From: Nitrosarchaeum sp.
Lineage (GTDB): Archaea; Thermoproteota; Nitrososphaeria; Nitrososphaerales; Nitrosopumilaceae
Direction of reading: 5' to 3'
DNA: 64,000 bases
NCBI GenBank assembly: GCA_021414365.1
Contig: JAIOOR010000008.1
Coordinates: 1-64,000 of the forward strand
This document shows positions 24,736 to 33,801 of this stretch, one piece after another; the first letter of the stretch is position 1, and every line of letters begins with the position of its first letter. The notes under the pieces were generated by a model, which had not been told where the DNA came from, did no database searches, and saw only the letters and a program-made list of their open reading frames with translations. A program made the position numbers and the translations under genes.

Positions 24736-25650
24736 ATGAAAGAAATTGGCAAAATTTGGATGAATGGGAAATTAGTTCCATTCAGAGATGCCAAAGTACA
24801 TGTACTTACTCATGCTTTGCATTATTCAACATCAATCTTTGAAGGGATTAGATGTTATGATACTCCTAATGGCTCAGCGATTTTCCGACTTGCAGAACAT
24901 GTTGATAGACTCTTCAATTCAGCAAAACTGTATTCTATGAAAATGCAATTTTCTAAAAAAGAGATCTCAGATGCGATTATCAAAACTGTAAAGGCTAGTG
25001 GCTTAAAAGAATGTTACATTAGACCACTGGCATACTATGGTTATGGTACAATGGGTCTTACACCAACTCCAAACAAAGTTGATGTGTCAATTGCTTGTTG
25101 GGAGTGGAGTATGGGGGAAGGAAAAGCAGGAAAATTCTCTGGTGCAAAATGTAAGGTTTCAAGTTGGTTAAAGATAGATTCTAGATCGCAACCAACGCAA
25201 GCAAAAGCAGCATCAAACTATGCAAATGCTGCACTGGCAAGAGTGGAAGCACTTGAGAATGGATATGATGAGGCAATAATGTTAAATTTACATGGAAAAA
25301 TTTCCGAAGGTAGTGCAGAAAATATTTTTGTCATAAAAAATGATATTATTCAAACACCTCCACTTTCAGCGGGGGGACTGGAAGGAATTACGAGAGATAG
25401 TGTAATCCAAATCATTGAAGAAAATGGTGGATTTGTAATAGAAAGAGATCTTGAAAGAGATGACTTGTATTGCGCTGATGAAATATTTATGACAGGAACA
25501 GCTGCAGAGGTAAAATCAGTTACGCAAATTGATAAAGTGATAATAGGAAATGCAAAAATGGGAAAAATTACAAAAGCATTACAAAAATCATTTTCAGATG
25601 TGACAATGGGAAAAGATGAAAGATTCTTGCCATGGTTGACTTTTATCTAA
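24736..25650 (+). CDS. ilvE: Branched-chain amino acid aminotransferase
   Basis: 304 residues, fold-type IV PLP enzyme. It has the expected opening IWMNGKLVPFRDAKVHVLTH, HYSTSIFEGIRCY, the PLP Lys in QPTQAKAASNYANA (about residue 157), and the cofactor-phosphate segment EGSAENIFVIK. It makes valine, leucine and isoleucine from their keto acids with glutamate. It is a single gene. Confidence 0.95.
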   Translation: MKEIGKIWMNGKLVPFRDAKVHVLTHALHYSTSIFEGIRCYDTPNGSAIFRLAEHVDRLFNSAKLYSMKMQFSKKEISDAIIKTVKASGLKECYIRPLAYYGYGTMGLTPTPNKVDVSIACWEWSMGEGKAGKFSGAKCKVSSWLKIDSRSQPTQAKAASNYANAALARVEALENGYDEAIMLNLHGKISEGSAENIFVIKNDIIQTPPLSAGGLEGITRDSVIQIIEENGGFVIERDLERDDLYCADEIFMTGTAAEVKSVTQIDKVIIGNAKMGKITKALQKSFSDVTMGKDERFLPWLTFI

Positions 25651-25692
25651 TTTTCCAAGAAGTTTTTTACCTACAGATATAGTAATGTAAGC

Positions 25693-25854
25693 ATGGAATA
25701 TTGTGCAACTGGAAATACCCAAGAAATTTGTTGGTTTTGTAGAAAAGGTCGCCATGAAGATTGTATGAAAGAGATCCCAGTAGATAACAGATCAGACGGT
25801 CCCCATGATTGCACATTTGACACAAAACTTGTTCCTTGTAAGTGCAAGCATTAA
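25693..25854 (+). CDS. Cys-rich mini-protein (short gene)
   Basis: 53 residues: MEYCATGNTQEICWFCRKGR, then HEDCMKEIP, PHDCTFDTK and VPCKCKH. Seven Cys and three His in CxxC-like pairs suggest one or two zinc sites. A plain ATG start lies 42 bases after the aminotransferase stop, and the stop is 38 bases before the methyltransferase start, so it fits the gap well. Function is unknown; the Cys pattern is the evidence for coding. Confidence 0.6.
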   Translation: MEYCATGNTQEICWFCRKGRHEDCMKEIPVDNRSDGPHDCTFDTKLVPCKCKH

Positions 25855-25892
25855 ACAATTAATATCAAATACAAGACATATGAAAATATTTT

Positions 25893-26447
25893 ATGAATTA
25901 CGATAAGGAGTTTTGGGATAAATATGCAAATGAAAATGAATCTAAATTCAATGAGGAATTTGCAAAATTTGTAAGGGACTTGGCTATTTCATTACGTTGT
26001 ACAAGCGTATTAGAAATAGGGTGTGGCACTGGGATTGATTTGAAGCTATTTCCAGAAACATTTGAGGTTCATGGTGTAGACTTGAATGACACAGCACTAA
26101 ATATTGCAAAAGAAAAACTTTCCAAGTTTGATTTTCAAAAATCTTCAATTACAGATTTGCCTTTTGAAGATTCTTCAATTGATTTTGTTTTTACTCATCA
26201 ACTTTTAAATTATCTTGAGGATGATGTTTTAGAAAAAGGTATTTCTGAAATGCACAGAGTTGCAGGAAAATACATTATGAATTGTGAGAGATATGATGAA
26301 GCAGAAAAACAAATCAATGATATCTCAAAATTCCGAAATATGCAAAAAAGATGGCTAGACTATAAAGTCAGAATTGTAAGCAATGTAGATATGCATGAAG
26401 AGATAGAACCAGATAAAAGTAGATTTACTCTACTAAGAAAACTTTAG
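25893..26447 (+). CDS. SAM-dependent methyltransferase
   Basis: 184 residues, class I Rossmann methyltransferase. Motif I is VLEIGCGTGIDLKLF near residue 40; the acidic motif II is EVHGVDLND, and the motif after is SITDLPFEDSSIDFVFTHQ. The C-terminal half is short and ends in LLRKL. The substrate is not evident. The gene starts 38 bases after the Cys-rich mini-protein on the same strand. Confidence 0.85.
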   Translation: MNYDKEFWDKYANENESKFNEEFAKFVRDLAISLRCTSVLEIGCGTGIDLKLFPETFEVHGVDLNDTALNIAKEKLSKFDFQKSSITDLPFEDSSIDFVFTHQLLNYLEDDVLEKGISEMHRVAGKYIMNCERYDEAEKQINDISKFRNMQKRWLDYKVRIVSNVDMHEEIEPDKSRFTLLRKL

Positions 26448-26459
26448 AAAACCAGTTTT

Positions 26460-28265
26460 TTACTGTGAAATAGATTTAGGTAAATCTACAGGTATTTTTG
26501 GTAAGGTAATTGTGAATGTAGTAGGATTATTTTTAACTGAAATTTTTCCATTGTGTTGTTCTATAATATTTTTGCAGCTAGCCAGACCTAATCCAGTTCC
26601 TTTTTGCTTGGTAGTAAAGAGTGGTTCAAATATTTTATCCATGAATTCCTTTGGAATACCTGTACCAGAATCTATAAAGTCAATGATGATATTATCATTA
26701 TTTGACTTGATCTGAATTTCAATGGTACCTCCTTGAGGTATTGCTTGGATTGCATTTACAATGAGATTGATAAAAACAGCATCAATCTTTATTGAGTCAC
26801 AACTAGTAACAGCATCTGAATCGGAAACGGTGATTGTGACATCATGTGGGACATTAACTTTATCAATTGATCCTAAAATTATTGTCCTAAGTGATGTTGT
26901 ACTCAACTTTAGCGGTGAGTTTCGAACATAACCTAATACATCATCTACTTGATGAGATATTCTATCAATGCTTTTTTCTATTAGATCAAGTCTTTTAGTG
27001 ATGATACTATCAGAGATTTTTGCATCTGCAGGATGTTGTTTTATCAGATCAATAGACATTTTCATAACAGATAATGGATTTCTCAAGTCATGAGCTAAAC
27101 GTCCAGATAATTCTCCTATTGCTGAAAGTCTTTCTGCTTTGAGTACAGCTTGTGTTTTTTCCTCTACTAGATATTCCAGATTATTTCTTTGTTCTTCAAG
27201 TTCATGCGTTCTCATTTTAACAAATTGTGTTAGACTCTTGTTAATTGTAAGAATTATTGCAGTAAACACTACAAGCATTGCTACAATCCCAAGCATGAGA
27301 TTATCAACAGATATTTCTTTTTCAGAATTAAAGTAAGTTATACTAATCAAAGAAATAACTACAGTCATACAAAATATTATCAGTGTGAGTGGGATGCCTA
27401 ACTTGTTGATTGTTTCAAATTTTACATTCTCATTGAAAAATATTTCTTGATTTTTATCATTAGAATTATTTACTAGTTTTAAGCGACTATGCAAAGAAAA
27501 TATCAGCAAAAGATAACTGTACAGATACATTAAATCTACTGGATGTCCATCATAGTATGAACCATCTAGTGTTGAAAAAAGATAGAATGTATCAGACATA
27601 CTATAAATTAAAAACCCAAATAATAATAACATCCAAGAATAGCTTACTCCTTTTTTTGCCAGAAACATAATGCCAATAATGGCAGGAAGTAATTGGAATG
27701 AAGACAGTATTGGATATGAAAGTGCAATTGATTTAGAAATGATATCTAATCCTCCTTCTGTTTCTTCTATGGCATTAAAACATGCCAACAGAGATGGAAT
27801 CAAAAATACAAATGATAATACAAATGAAAAGAGCCAAATTTTTTTGGTAATTGATTTTCGGATAGATTTTAAAGAAATTAAAAGAAAAACAACAAAGAAG
27901 GGATATGCTGCAATATAGAAAATATCCGCTTCTGATGGAAATGGATCCACATTATAGACATAATCATATAAGTACCAAATCTGATCACCAATAAACCAGC
28001 ATGAAACCCCTATTGTAAAAAACAAAAATGCTTTTGACTGATAGTGTTTTTGTTTGTATAATTTGATGGTGAGAATGACTGTAAATACAACTAACGTTCC
28101 AAGAATAATTTCGTTTGCTGGAAAAGAAATCCAGAAAAATTGTGAAGCATCTAGAAATGGCCTTAGCTGATAAACTAGAGTTATTGCCACTAGAAAGGCT
28201 ATTAAAAAAAGGACAGATCTATGTTCTTCTTTAATTTGTTTTTGCTTGTTTACTAAATTATCCAT
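26460..28265 (-). CDS. Membrane sensor histidine kinase
   Basis: 601 residues. About ten membrane helices fill residues 15-345. A coiled linker (MRTHELEEQRNNLEYLVEEK) then leads to the HisKA domain with phospho-acceptor His near 391 (GRLAHDLRNPLSVMKMS). The HATPase_c domain at 490-595 has the N box (INLIVNAIQAIP), G1 (DSGTGIP) and G2 (GTGLGLASCKN). It divides from a response regulator gene 169 bases away and probably phosphorylates it. The input signal is unknown; a membrane signal is likely given the helices. Confidence 0.9.
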   Translation of the reverse strand: MDNLVNKQKQIKEEHRSVLFLIAFLVAITLVYQLRPFLDASQFFWISFPANEIILGTLVVFTVILTIKLYKQKHYQSKAFLFFTIGVSCWFIGDQIWYLYDYVYNVDPFPSEADIFYIAAYPFFVVFLLISLKSIRKSITKKIWLFSFVLSFVFLIPSLLACFNAIEETEGGLDIISKSIALSYPILSSFQLLPAIIGIMFLAKKGVSYSWMLLLFGFLIYSMSDTFYLFSTLDGSYYDGHPVDLMYLYSYLLLIFSLHSRLKLVNNSNDKNQEIFFNENVKFETINKLGIPLTLIIFCMTVVISLISITYFNSEKEISVDNLMLGIVAMLVVFTAIILTINKSLTQFVKMRTHELEEQRNNLEYLVEEKTQAVLKAERLSAIGELSGRLAHDLRNPLSVMKMSIDLIKQHPADAKISDSIITKRLDLIEKSIDRISHQVDDVLGYVRNSPLKLSTTSLRTIILGSIDKVNVPHDVTITVSDSDAVTSCDSIKIDAVFINLIVNAIQAIPQGGTIEIQIKSNNDNIIIDFIDSGTGIPKEFMDKIFEPLFTTKQKGTGLGLASCKNIIEQHNGKISVKNNPTTFTITLPKIPVDLPKSISQ

Positions 28266-28434
28266 AAATGCAAACCTCTTTCACATAGTGTGGAGTAATA
28301 ATAAGATAATATGTTTTTGTGAAATTTTGTGCTTAATACGTATAATCATTATAGAAAGATAGTTAATTATCAATATGTAATAAATTACACAGACTGAGGC
28401 TTTAATAACATCTTAATACTATCATACCTCGGAT

Positions 28435-28857
28435 ATGACAAAAATAATTCTGGTTGTAGAAGATGATATGGAATTATTAGATTTGTATGCAGAGATATTA
28501 CAAGTGAATAGGTATAATGTTCAAACAGCTATAAACGGTGAAGAAGCAGTATCAAAATACAGGCAAATACATCCAGACTTGGTGGTGATGGATGGTGATA
28601 TGCCAAAACTTGATGGGTATGAGGCATTTTCGCAAATCATAGAAATGGACAAAAATGCAAAAGTGGTAATAGTGACAGGTTATTCCGAATTTGAGCTAAA
28701 AAATAAAAGAGCACTAGAGCAAGGACTAGTTTCTGTTATTTCAAAACCAATTGGAATAGACACACTGTTAGATTTGGCAAAGAAATATTCAGATGTAACA
28801 AATTTAGAAAAACAAGATCCAGTTTCTAATTCAAATTTAGAAAGATCTATAAGCTAA
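28435..28857 (+). CDS. Response regulator, receiver domain only
   Basis: 140 residues. Acidic pair ED-D at 9-11, phospho-acceptor Asp53 in VVMDGDMP, Thr in VIVTGYS and Lys in ISKPIG complete the receiver set. There is no DNA-binding domain; a short polar tail follows residue 120. It is divergent from the histidine kinase gene and is its probable partner. Output would need another protein, as in CheY-type signalling. Confidence 0.9.
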   Translation: MTKIILVVEDDMELLDLYAEILQVNRYNVQTAINGEEAVSKYRQIHPDLVVMDGDMPKLDGYEAFSQIIEMDKNAKVVIVTGYSEFELKNKRALEQGLVSVISKPIGIDTLLDLAKKYSDVTNLEKQDPVSNSNLERSIS

Positions 28858-28878
28858 CACAATAACAAACATTGAGAT

Positions 28879-28965
28879 ATGACAAATAATTCTTGGTGGA
28901 AAGGATTGCCAGAAGAGATTGAATCTGATTTAGAAATTTTGTCAGATTTGAAAAATCAAAACTGA
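28879..28965 (+). CDS. Possible 28-residue mini-protein
   Basis: MTNNSWWKGLPEEIESDLEI opens a short acidic peptide, with a Trp-Trp pair. The ATG lies 21 bases after the response regulator stop, so it could share that mRNA. Evidence is only the neat frame and position; chance is possible. Confidence 0.3.
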   Translation: MTNNSWWKGLPEEIESDLEILSDLKNQN

Positions 28966-29004
28966 TTTTAAATTATTGTTTACAAGTTGAAATTTAACAA
29001 AAAA

Positions 29005-29078
29005 CGGGTCTAGTGGGATTCGGACCCACGACAACCGGATTAAGAGTCCGGTGCGCTACCTGGCTGCGCCATAGACCC
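29005..29078 (-). tRNA. tRNA-Lys (anticodon CUU)
   Basis: 74 nt. The acceptor GGGTCTA pairs with TAGACCC, discriminator G. The anticodon stem CCGGA/TCCGG holds loop CTCTTAA, anticodon CTT. The T arm is GTGGG-TCCGAAT-CCCAC. No intron is seen and CCA is not encoded. Confidence 0.95.
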
Positions 29079-29137
29079 ACAAAAATAGCAAATCCTAGAG
29101 TTGTTATTAATCTTAAGATTGTAAAAGAAATGAAAAT

Positions 29138-29740
29138 TTAGTTTTGAGCTTTTGCTTCAATTTCAGCATACTTTTCAAGAATTGCAGTAAGTGCAGTTGA
29201 AACTGGAACATCGTTCATTTTTTTCTTTTCGGCAAGTAGTTTTTGGTATGCATCTAATGTAATGTATACTGGAATTGAACCATTTCCTTCAAGTAGTCCT
29301 CGGACATTGTAGAGTGCAGTTTCCATTCCTCTTTCAGCAGATTTTGCAAATTTTGCTTTATCCAAAATTGCTCCTAATGGACCAAATGGCATGGCATAAT
29401 CTACTGACATAGTTACTCTGGTTAAATTATCACCTAGTGATTTGAATTCGTTGGTAATTTTCCAGTGTTTAAATGGACCTTGAATCTGTTTTGCAGAAAT
29501 TCTTTCATTTCTGACAAACTCAGTTGTCTCACAATCCCATTCTAATCGTTTACCACTAAAGTCGCCGATTATTCTAAATGTTGTTCCAACACCCATTCCT
29601 TCTTTGATGTTCATAGGAATTACTGTCATGCCTACTGTATCATTTTTGATTTGATCAGAAACATGTTCTGGTCTTGCAAAATAAGTAAATACATTTTCTA
29701 CAGGTGTTTTAATATCGATTGATTTTGTTACGATAGTCAA
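29138..29740 (-). CDS. SRPBCC (START-like) fold protein with helical tail
   Basis: 200 residues. The first 150 match a polyketide-cyclase/START helix-grip fold: ITKSIDIKTPVENVFTYFAR-like opening, long alternating strands, and a final helix, SAERGMETALYNVRGLLEG. The remaining tail includes YITLDAYQKLLAEKKKM and a helical AILEKYAEIEAKAQ end. The family binds hydrophobic ligands; the ligand is not known here. It is a single gene next to tRNA-Lys. Confidence 0.75.
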   Translation of the reverse strand: MTIVTKSIDIKTPVENVFTYFARPEHVSDQIKNDTVGMTVIPMNIKEGMGVGTTFRIIGDFSGKRLEWDCETTEFVRNERISAKQIQGPFKHWKITNEFKSLGDNLTRVTMSVDYAMPFGPLGAILDKAKFAKSAERGMETALYNVRGLLEGNGSIPVYITLDAYQKLLAEKKKMNDVPVSTALTAILEKYAEIEAKAQN

Positions 29741-29836
29741 CGTTTCAGTCTCTTGCCAATAAGGATTTAAAGGTTTTGAAGATTTTCTTATGGAAATTGA
29801 TTAACACTATATTCATGCGAAGATTTCATATTCATA

Positions 29837-30361
29837 ATGATAAAATTACGATCAGTTGGTATTATATTTATTTTAGTATCAACTATGGTTCCTTTATTTT
29901 CTGATGCATATGCACATTCAATGTTTAATTCTGCAGAAGAATTTCTTGGAGGATATAGAGTTCAGGTTGCAACGTTACCAGAATTTCCACAGATAGGAGA
30001 AAAATCGCAGATTTTATTTAGAGTTGGAGATAGGGATTTTAATGAAGTCGATAATTTTACAATGGGTATTAGGTTTTTTTACAATGATCAACAAATTGAT
30101 GCAATCAATCCAGAATCACATAAAGGCGGTCATTACGAGATGGATTATGTCTGGGAAAAACCAGGAAATCATGTTGTTAAAGTAGATCTATACGATATGG
30201 GTGGTAAACCAGGAATTCTAACGTATACTTTTAACATGAGTACTCAAAGTCCATTTGGATATATTTTCATCATGTCAATTACAATAGGTGCTATTACATT
30301 AGGAGTAGTTGTAGCTTATATCTATCTGCCAAAAAAAATAAAATTTAAATCTAGAGCGTAG
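29837..30361 (+). CDS. Exported beta-domain protein with C-terminal anchor
   Basis: 174 residues: signal peptide (1-26, ending DAYA), a His-containing start of the mature part (HSMFNSAEE), an immunoglobulin-like beta domain with GGHYEMDYVWEKPGNH, and a C-terminal helix (about 142-163). It resembles FixH/YtkA-type extracytosolic domains that accompany cytochrome oxidases. It converges on the oxidase operon and overlaps the CtaA gene end by 11 bases. A role in oxidase assembly is an inference from position. Confidence 0.65.
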   Translation: MIKLRSVGIIFILVSTMVPLFSDAYAHSMFNSAEEFLGGYRVQVATLPEFPQIGEKSQILFRVGDRDFNEVDNFTMGIRFFYNDQQIDAINPESHKGGHYEMDYVWEKPGNHVVKVDLYDMGGKPGILTYTFNMSTQSPFGYIFIMSITIGAITLGVVVAYIYLPKKIKFKSRA

Positions 30362-30794
30362 ATTCAATCGGTTTTTTTGCAATTCTAAATGCAAACAATG
30401 CAGTTAACAAAACCATTGAAAACAATAGTATTCCAACACCCAAATGAATTGCAACAAGGACAGCATGAAGTTTTAGATTAATTACTATAGCACCTAAAGT
30501 AATCTGAGTAACTACAAGTGTTGCTGCAAAAGTACTAGTGAATTTTATCTTTCTTCCAGCATTTCTGTTAAGCCAACTTCCTATTGCAGTTGCAATTACA
30601 AGTGCAGTAGTAGTCACAGCAATTAACCGATGAGTCCATTCAATGAAATATTTTTCATTAGGTAACACACCATTTGGACAAAGTGGCCAGTCAGGACATG
30701 TCAATCCAAGTCCAGCTGATGAGACATATCCCCCGATAAACATCAAAGAATACAAAACAATTAGAGATGCTAATGCGAGATATTTTAGAGCCAA
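30351..30794 (-). CDS. ctaA: CtaA/Cox15-type heme A synthase, half-size
   Basis: 147 residues with four membrane helices, half the size of bacterial CtaA, as known for archaeal forms that work as dimers. Visible features are the extracytosolic Cys-containing loop TCPDWPLCPNG after helix 1, the heme-ligand His in EWTHRLIAV, and a second His in LKLHAVLVAIHLGVG. It converts heme O to heme A for the oxidase. It is the last gene of the oxidase operon, starting 1 base after the duplicated cupredoxin stop. Confidence 0.85.
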   Translation of the reverse strand: MALKYLALASLIVLYSLMFIGGYVSSAGLGLTCPDWPLCPNGVLPNEKYFIEWTHRLIAVTTTALVIATAIGSWLNRNAGRKIKFTSTFAATLVVTQITLGAIVINLKLHAVLVAIHLGVGILLFSMVLLTALFAFRIAKKPIESTL

Positions 30795-30795
30795 A

Positions 30796-31758
30796 CTATT
30801 CTACTATGAATGAACCTTTCATTCCTTGCAATGCATGTCCTGGAACTGTACAAATGTAGTAGTAGGTTCCTGGTGCACCTGCAATAAATGTAACACTGCC
30901 ATCTTGACCTGGTTTTAATGGATTTGATGCAGCTGCAATTGCAGAATTCCAAAGTACGTTATTGACATTTTCTGGATCTGAGACAATTCCAAATGCATGA
31001 AATGATTTACCGTTATTTGTTACTGAAAAAGTAATTTCATCACCAGATTTTACTTTAAATTCTGGATTATGTCCTTCTTCTCCAGGTAATGCATTAAATG
31101 CAAATGTTTTGAAATCAGATGATTCAATAAAGTTTACACTGAAATCAAGGTGATTTCCAGTTGGGGCTGCAGCCTTTGGAGCTTCTATTGCTTGTGCGGG
31201 ACCCACAATAATCTCTCCAACCATACCTTGTTCTCTGTGACCTGGAACTGTACAAATGTAGTAGTAGGTTCCTTCTTCAGATGGAATAAATTCAGATGTG
31301 CCACTTTCACCAGGTTTTAGTGGATTTGAAGCAGTTTTAATTGCGCTAGTTGAAATGATTCCTGTAACTCCTTCACTTACTTTGGTTACACCAAAGGCAT
31401 GAAATGATTTTCCTCCATTTGCAACATTAAAGACAATTTCATCACCTACATTTGCATTAATTGTAGGATTGTGCCCTTCCTCTCCAGGTAATGCATTAAA
31501 TGCAAATGTTTTGAAATCAGATGATTCAATAAAGTTTAGAGTCATTGCTATGTGTTTTCCAGTTGCTACACTTGGTGCAAGATTATGTTCAGATTCTCCT
31601 GCCATTTGAGCAACTACTGGAGCTTGATATGAAGTCCAATAATCCCACATGCTAAAGAAAATTATACCACCAACAATGCAAATACCTAGCATTATCGCCA
31701 TCATTTTTCCAGTCCTTGCTGAAGTTGTTCTGTAAATTTCTTGGTTGTGTTGATTCAT
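30796..31758 (-). CDS. Membrane-anchored duplicated cupredoxin of the oxidase operon
   Basis: 320 residues: one N-terminal helix (about 18-37) and two cupredoxin domains, about 68-187 and 202-320, offset by 134 residues. Each has a complete type 1 copper set: His120, Cys169, His174, Met179, and His254, Cys303, His308, Met313. The domains share a stretch of over 20 identical residues and 58 identical bases (31079-31136 and 31481-31538). It lies 11 bases after coxA, so it probably carries electrons to the oxidase in place of cytochrome c. Confidence 0.9.
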   Translation of the reverse strand: MNQHNQEIYRTTSARTGKMMAIMLGICIVGGIIFFSMWDYWTSYQAPVVAQMAGESEHNLAPSVATGKHIAMTLNFIESSDFKTFAFNALPGEEGHNPTINANVGDEIVFNVANGGKSFHAFGVTKVSEGVTGIISTSAIKTASNPLKPGESGTSEFIPSEEGTYYYICTVPGHREQGMVGEIIVGPAQAIEAPKAAAPTGNHLDFSVNFIESSDFKTFAFNALPGEEGHNPEFKVKSGDEITFSVTNNGKSFHAFGIVSDPENVNNVLWNSAIAAASNPLKPGQDGSVTFIAGAPGTYYYICTVPGHALQGMKGSFIVE

Positions 31759-31769
31759 TTCATATTCTC

Positions 31770-33296
31770 CTAATGATGTGGGTTCTTTGCTTCAAAAGGA
31801 TAATAGTATTTGCCACCTAGATTGAATGGATCGTCGGTGTCTGCTAATTTTCCTTTGCCAGAACTGTAAATCATGTTTATCAAAAATATCACCATACTGA
31901 CACCAATAATCATAGCACCTACTGAAGCAATTTGGTTCATAGTAATCCATTCTGGAATTGGCGGATAATCATAAACTCTTCTTGGCATTCCGTATAGACC
32001 AAGTACATGTTGTGTAAAGAATACCAAAACTGTTCCTATAAATGATAATACAAAGTGAACTTGTCCCATTCTCTCATTATACATTCTTCCTGTTACATAT
32101 GGGAATATGTAGTAAAAGAAACCTATCGAGCCAAATGCAATCGTTCCCATTACAAATAGGTGGAAGTGACCAACTACCCAATAGCTGTCATGTGTTTGAA
32201 AGTCCAATGGCATTGCAGCATTTACAACACCACCTGCTCCTGCTGAGAAAAATAATGCAATTCCTCCAACAGCCCACATCATTGGTGTTGCAAATTTGAT
32301 TCTACCATTCCACATTGTTGCAATAAAGTTAAAGACGTGCATTGCAGATGCAGGTACTGCAGCTAGTGTTCCTATCATAAATACAGTTTTTTCAGTAAAT
32401 GACATTCCTGTAGCATACATGTGATGTGCCCAAGATGAGAAACTTACCATAGATAATAATACAAAAGCAAAGATTCCAGAGCTGTGACTAAAGATTGGTT
32501 TTCTTGAAAATCTTGGAATAATTTCATACATCATTCCGATTGCTGGAATGACTAGTACATACACTTCAGGATGGAATGTAAACCAGAACAAGTGTGCATA
32601 TGCAATTGGGTCACCACCCATTGCAGGATTGAAGAATCCACTTACACCAAGTCTGTCAGTAAGTAACATCAAAAGTGCTGCTGCAAATGTAGGAATTGCA
32701 ACTAGAACAATTAATGATGATGTCAAAAATGACCAAGCCAATAATGGTACTTGGCCAATTGACATGTCTGGGTGTTTACATTTTAAAATTGTAACAATAA
32801 AGTTGATAGCACCAAGTACTGATGAAATTCCCAAAATTTTTAGCCCAAATATCCACATGTCTGCGGCTGGGCCTGGTGCACTGATAATAGAATATGGTGG
32901 TGTTGCATACCAAGTAAAGTCAGCAAAGCCCAACCAGATTAGTGCACCTGCCGGTGGAATCATCCAAAATGCTATTGCATTTAATTTTGGATATGCCATA
33001 TCCTTGTATCTGACCATAATTGGTACAAGGTAATTACCAACTGCAGATGCAAATGGTAGAATGAATAAGAAAATCAATGTTGTTCCGTGTACAGTGAACA
33101 TTCTGTTAAATGTCATCGAGTCTGCAATTATTTGTGATCCTGGTAAGAACAGTTCGGCTCTAATTGCAAGAGCTAATGTACCACCAAGAAACAAGAATGC
33201 AAGAGATGTTATGAGGTATAATAATCCGACATCAGTATGATGTGTTGAAAACATTATTTGCCAAATTGGACGTGGCTTTTGTAATTCCAGAACCAT
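31770..33296 (-). CDS. coxA: Heme-copper oxidase subunit I
   Basis: 508 residues, about twelve membrane helices. Low-spin heme His is in FTVHGTTLIF. The active-site His-Tyr pair is in FWFTFHPEVYVL, CuB histidines in WAHHMYATG, and heme ligands in YWVVGHFHLFVMG. It reduces O2 to water and pumps protons. It is the central gene of an operon with split subunit II upstream and a double cupredoxin and CtaA downstream. Confidence 0.97.
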   Translation of the reverse strand: MVLELQKPRPIWQIMFSTHHTDVGLLYLITSLAFLFLGGTLALAIRAELFLPGSQIIADSMTFNRMFTVHGTTLIFLFILPFASAVGNYLVPIMVRYKDMAYPKLNAIAFWMIPPAGALIWLGFADFTWYATPPYSIISAPGPAADMWIFGLKILGISSVLGAINFIVTILKCKHPDMSIGQVPLLAWSFLTSSLIVLVAIPTFAAALLMLLTDRLGVSGFFNPAMGGDPIAYAHLFWFTFHPEVYVLVIPAIGMMYEIIPRFSRKPIFSHSSGIFAFVLLSMVSFSSWAHHMYATGMSFTEKTVFMIGTLAAVPASAMHVFNFIATMWNGRIKFATPMMWAVGGIALFFSAGAGGVVNAAMPLDFQTHDSYWVVGHFHLFVMGTIAFGSIGFFYYIFPYVTGRMYNERMGQVHFVLSFIGTVLVFFTQHVLGLYGMPRRVYDYPPIPEWITMNQIASVGAMIIGVSMVIFLINMIYSSGKGKLADTDDPFNLGGKYYYPFEAKNPHH

Positions 33297-33339
33297 TAGT
33301 AACTCTCCTCACTTGAAAGTTTGGATAAAAGGGTTAGCA

Positions 33340-33801
33340 TCAAGATGATGGTTCTGCCTCCTCCACAATTAGTTTACCACGCATATTATAGTGAATTAAT
33401 CCACAATATTCTCTGCATTGAATGTCATGTTCTCCAACTTCCATTGGTGCAAACCATACTGTATTGACTCTTCCAGGTATTGCATCTAACAATACTACAT
33501 AATCATGAATGTTAAATGAATGATTAACATCTTTTGATGTTATTTCAAATTTGTAGGCTTTACCCACTTTAACATGTAGTTCACCAATTTCCTTTGTTCC
33601 ATCTTCATGTTCAAATGACCAGAACCATTGTTGTCCTGTCACTTTGATAACTTCGGCATCTGCTGGAATGTGTTCAACTAATCTTTCGGCATTCCATGCT
33701 TCTGCGCCTACCCAAACCATTAAAGCTATTACAACGCCAACATAAACCCATTCAGGCCAGTTAGAGTGATGTCCCATTCTACCATACTCCTTCCTTTTCA
33801 T
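33340..33801 (-). CDS. coxB: Heme-copper oxidase subunit II, C-terminal part with CuA site
   Basis: 153 residues. One membrane helix (about 17-36) is followed by the extracytosolic CuA domain. The CuA ligands are complete: His94 in DVNHSF, then Cys129, Glu131, Cys133, His137 and Met140 in QCREYCGLIHYNM. The W-x-W motif QQWFWSFEH is present. The first helix of a standard subunit II is absent here and is supplied by the overlapping upstream gene (33779-34042), so subunit II appears split in the loop between the two helices. Confidence 0.9.
   Translation of the reverse strand: MKRKEYGRMGHHSNWPEWVYVGVVIALMVWVGAEAWNAERLVEHIPADAEVIKVTGQQWFWSFEHEDGTKEIGELHVKVGKAYKFEITSKDVNHSFNIHDYVVLLDAIPGRVNTVWFAPMEVGEHDIQCREYCGLIHYNMRGKLIVEEAEPSS

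Noticed and set aside
25667-25858. Minus-strand frame of 63 residues
   Set aside because: It is antisense to the Cys-rich mini-protein, which has the better start, stop and zinc-type pattern.
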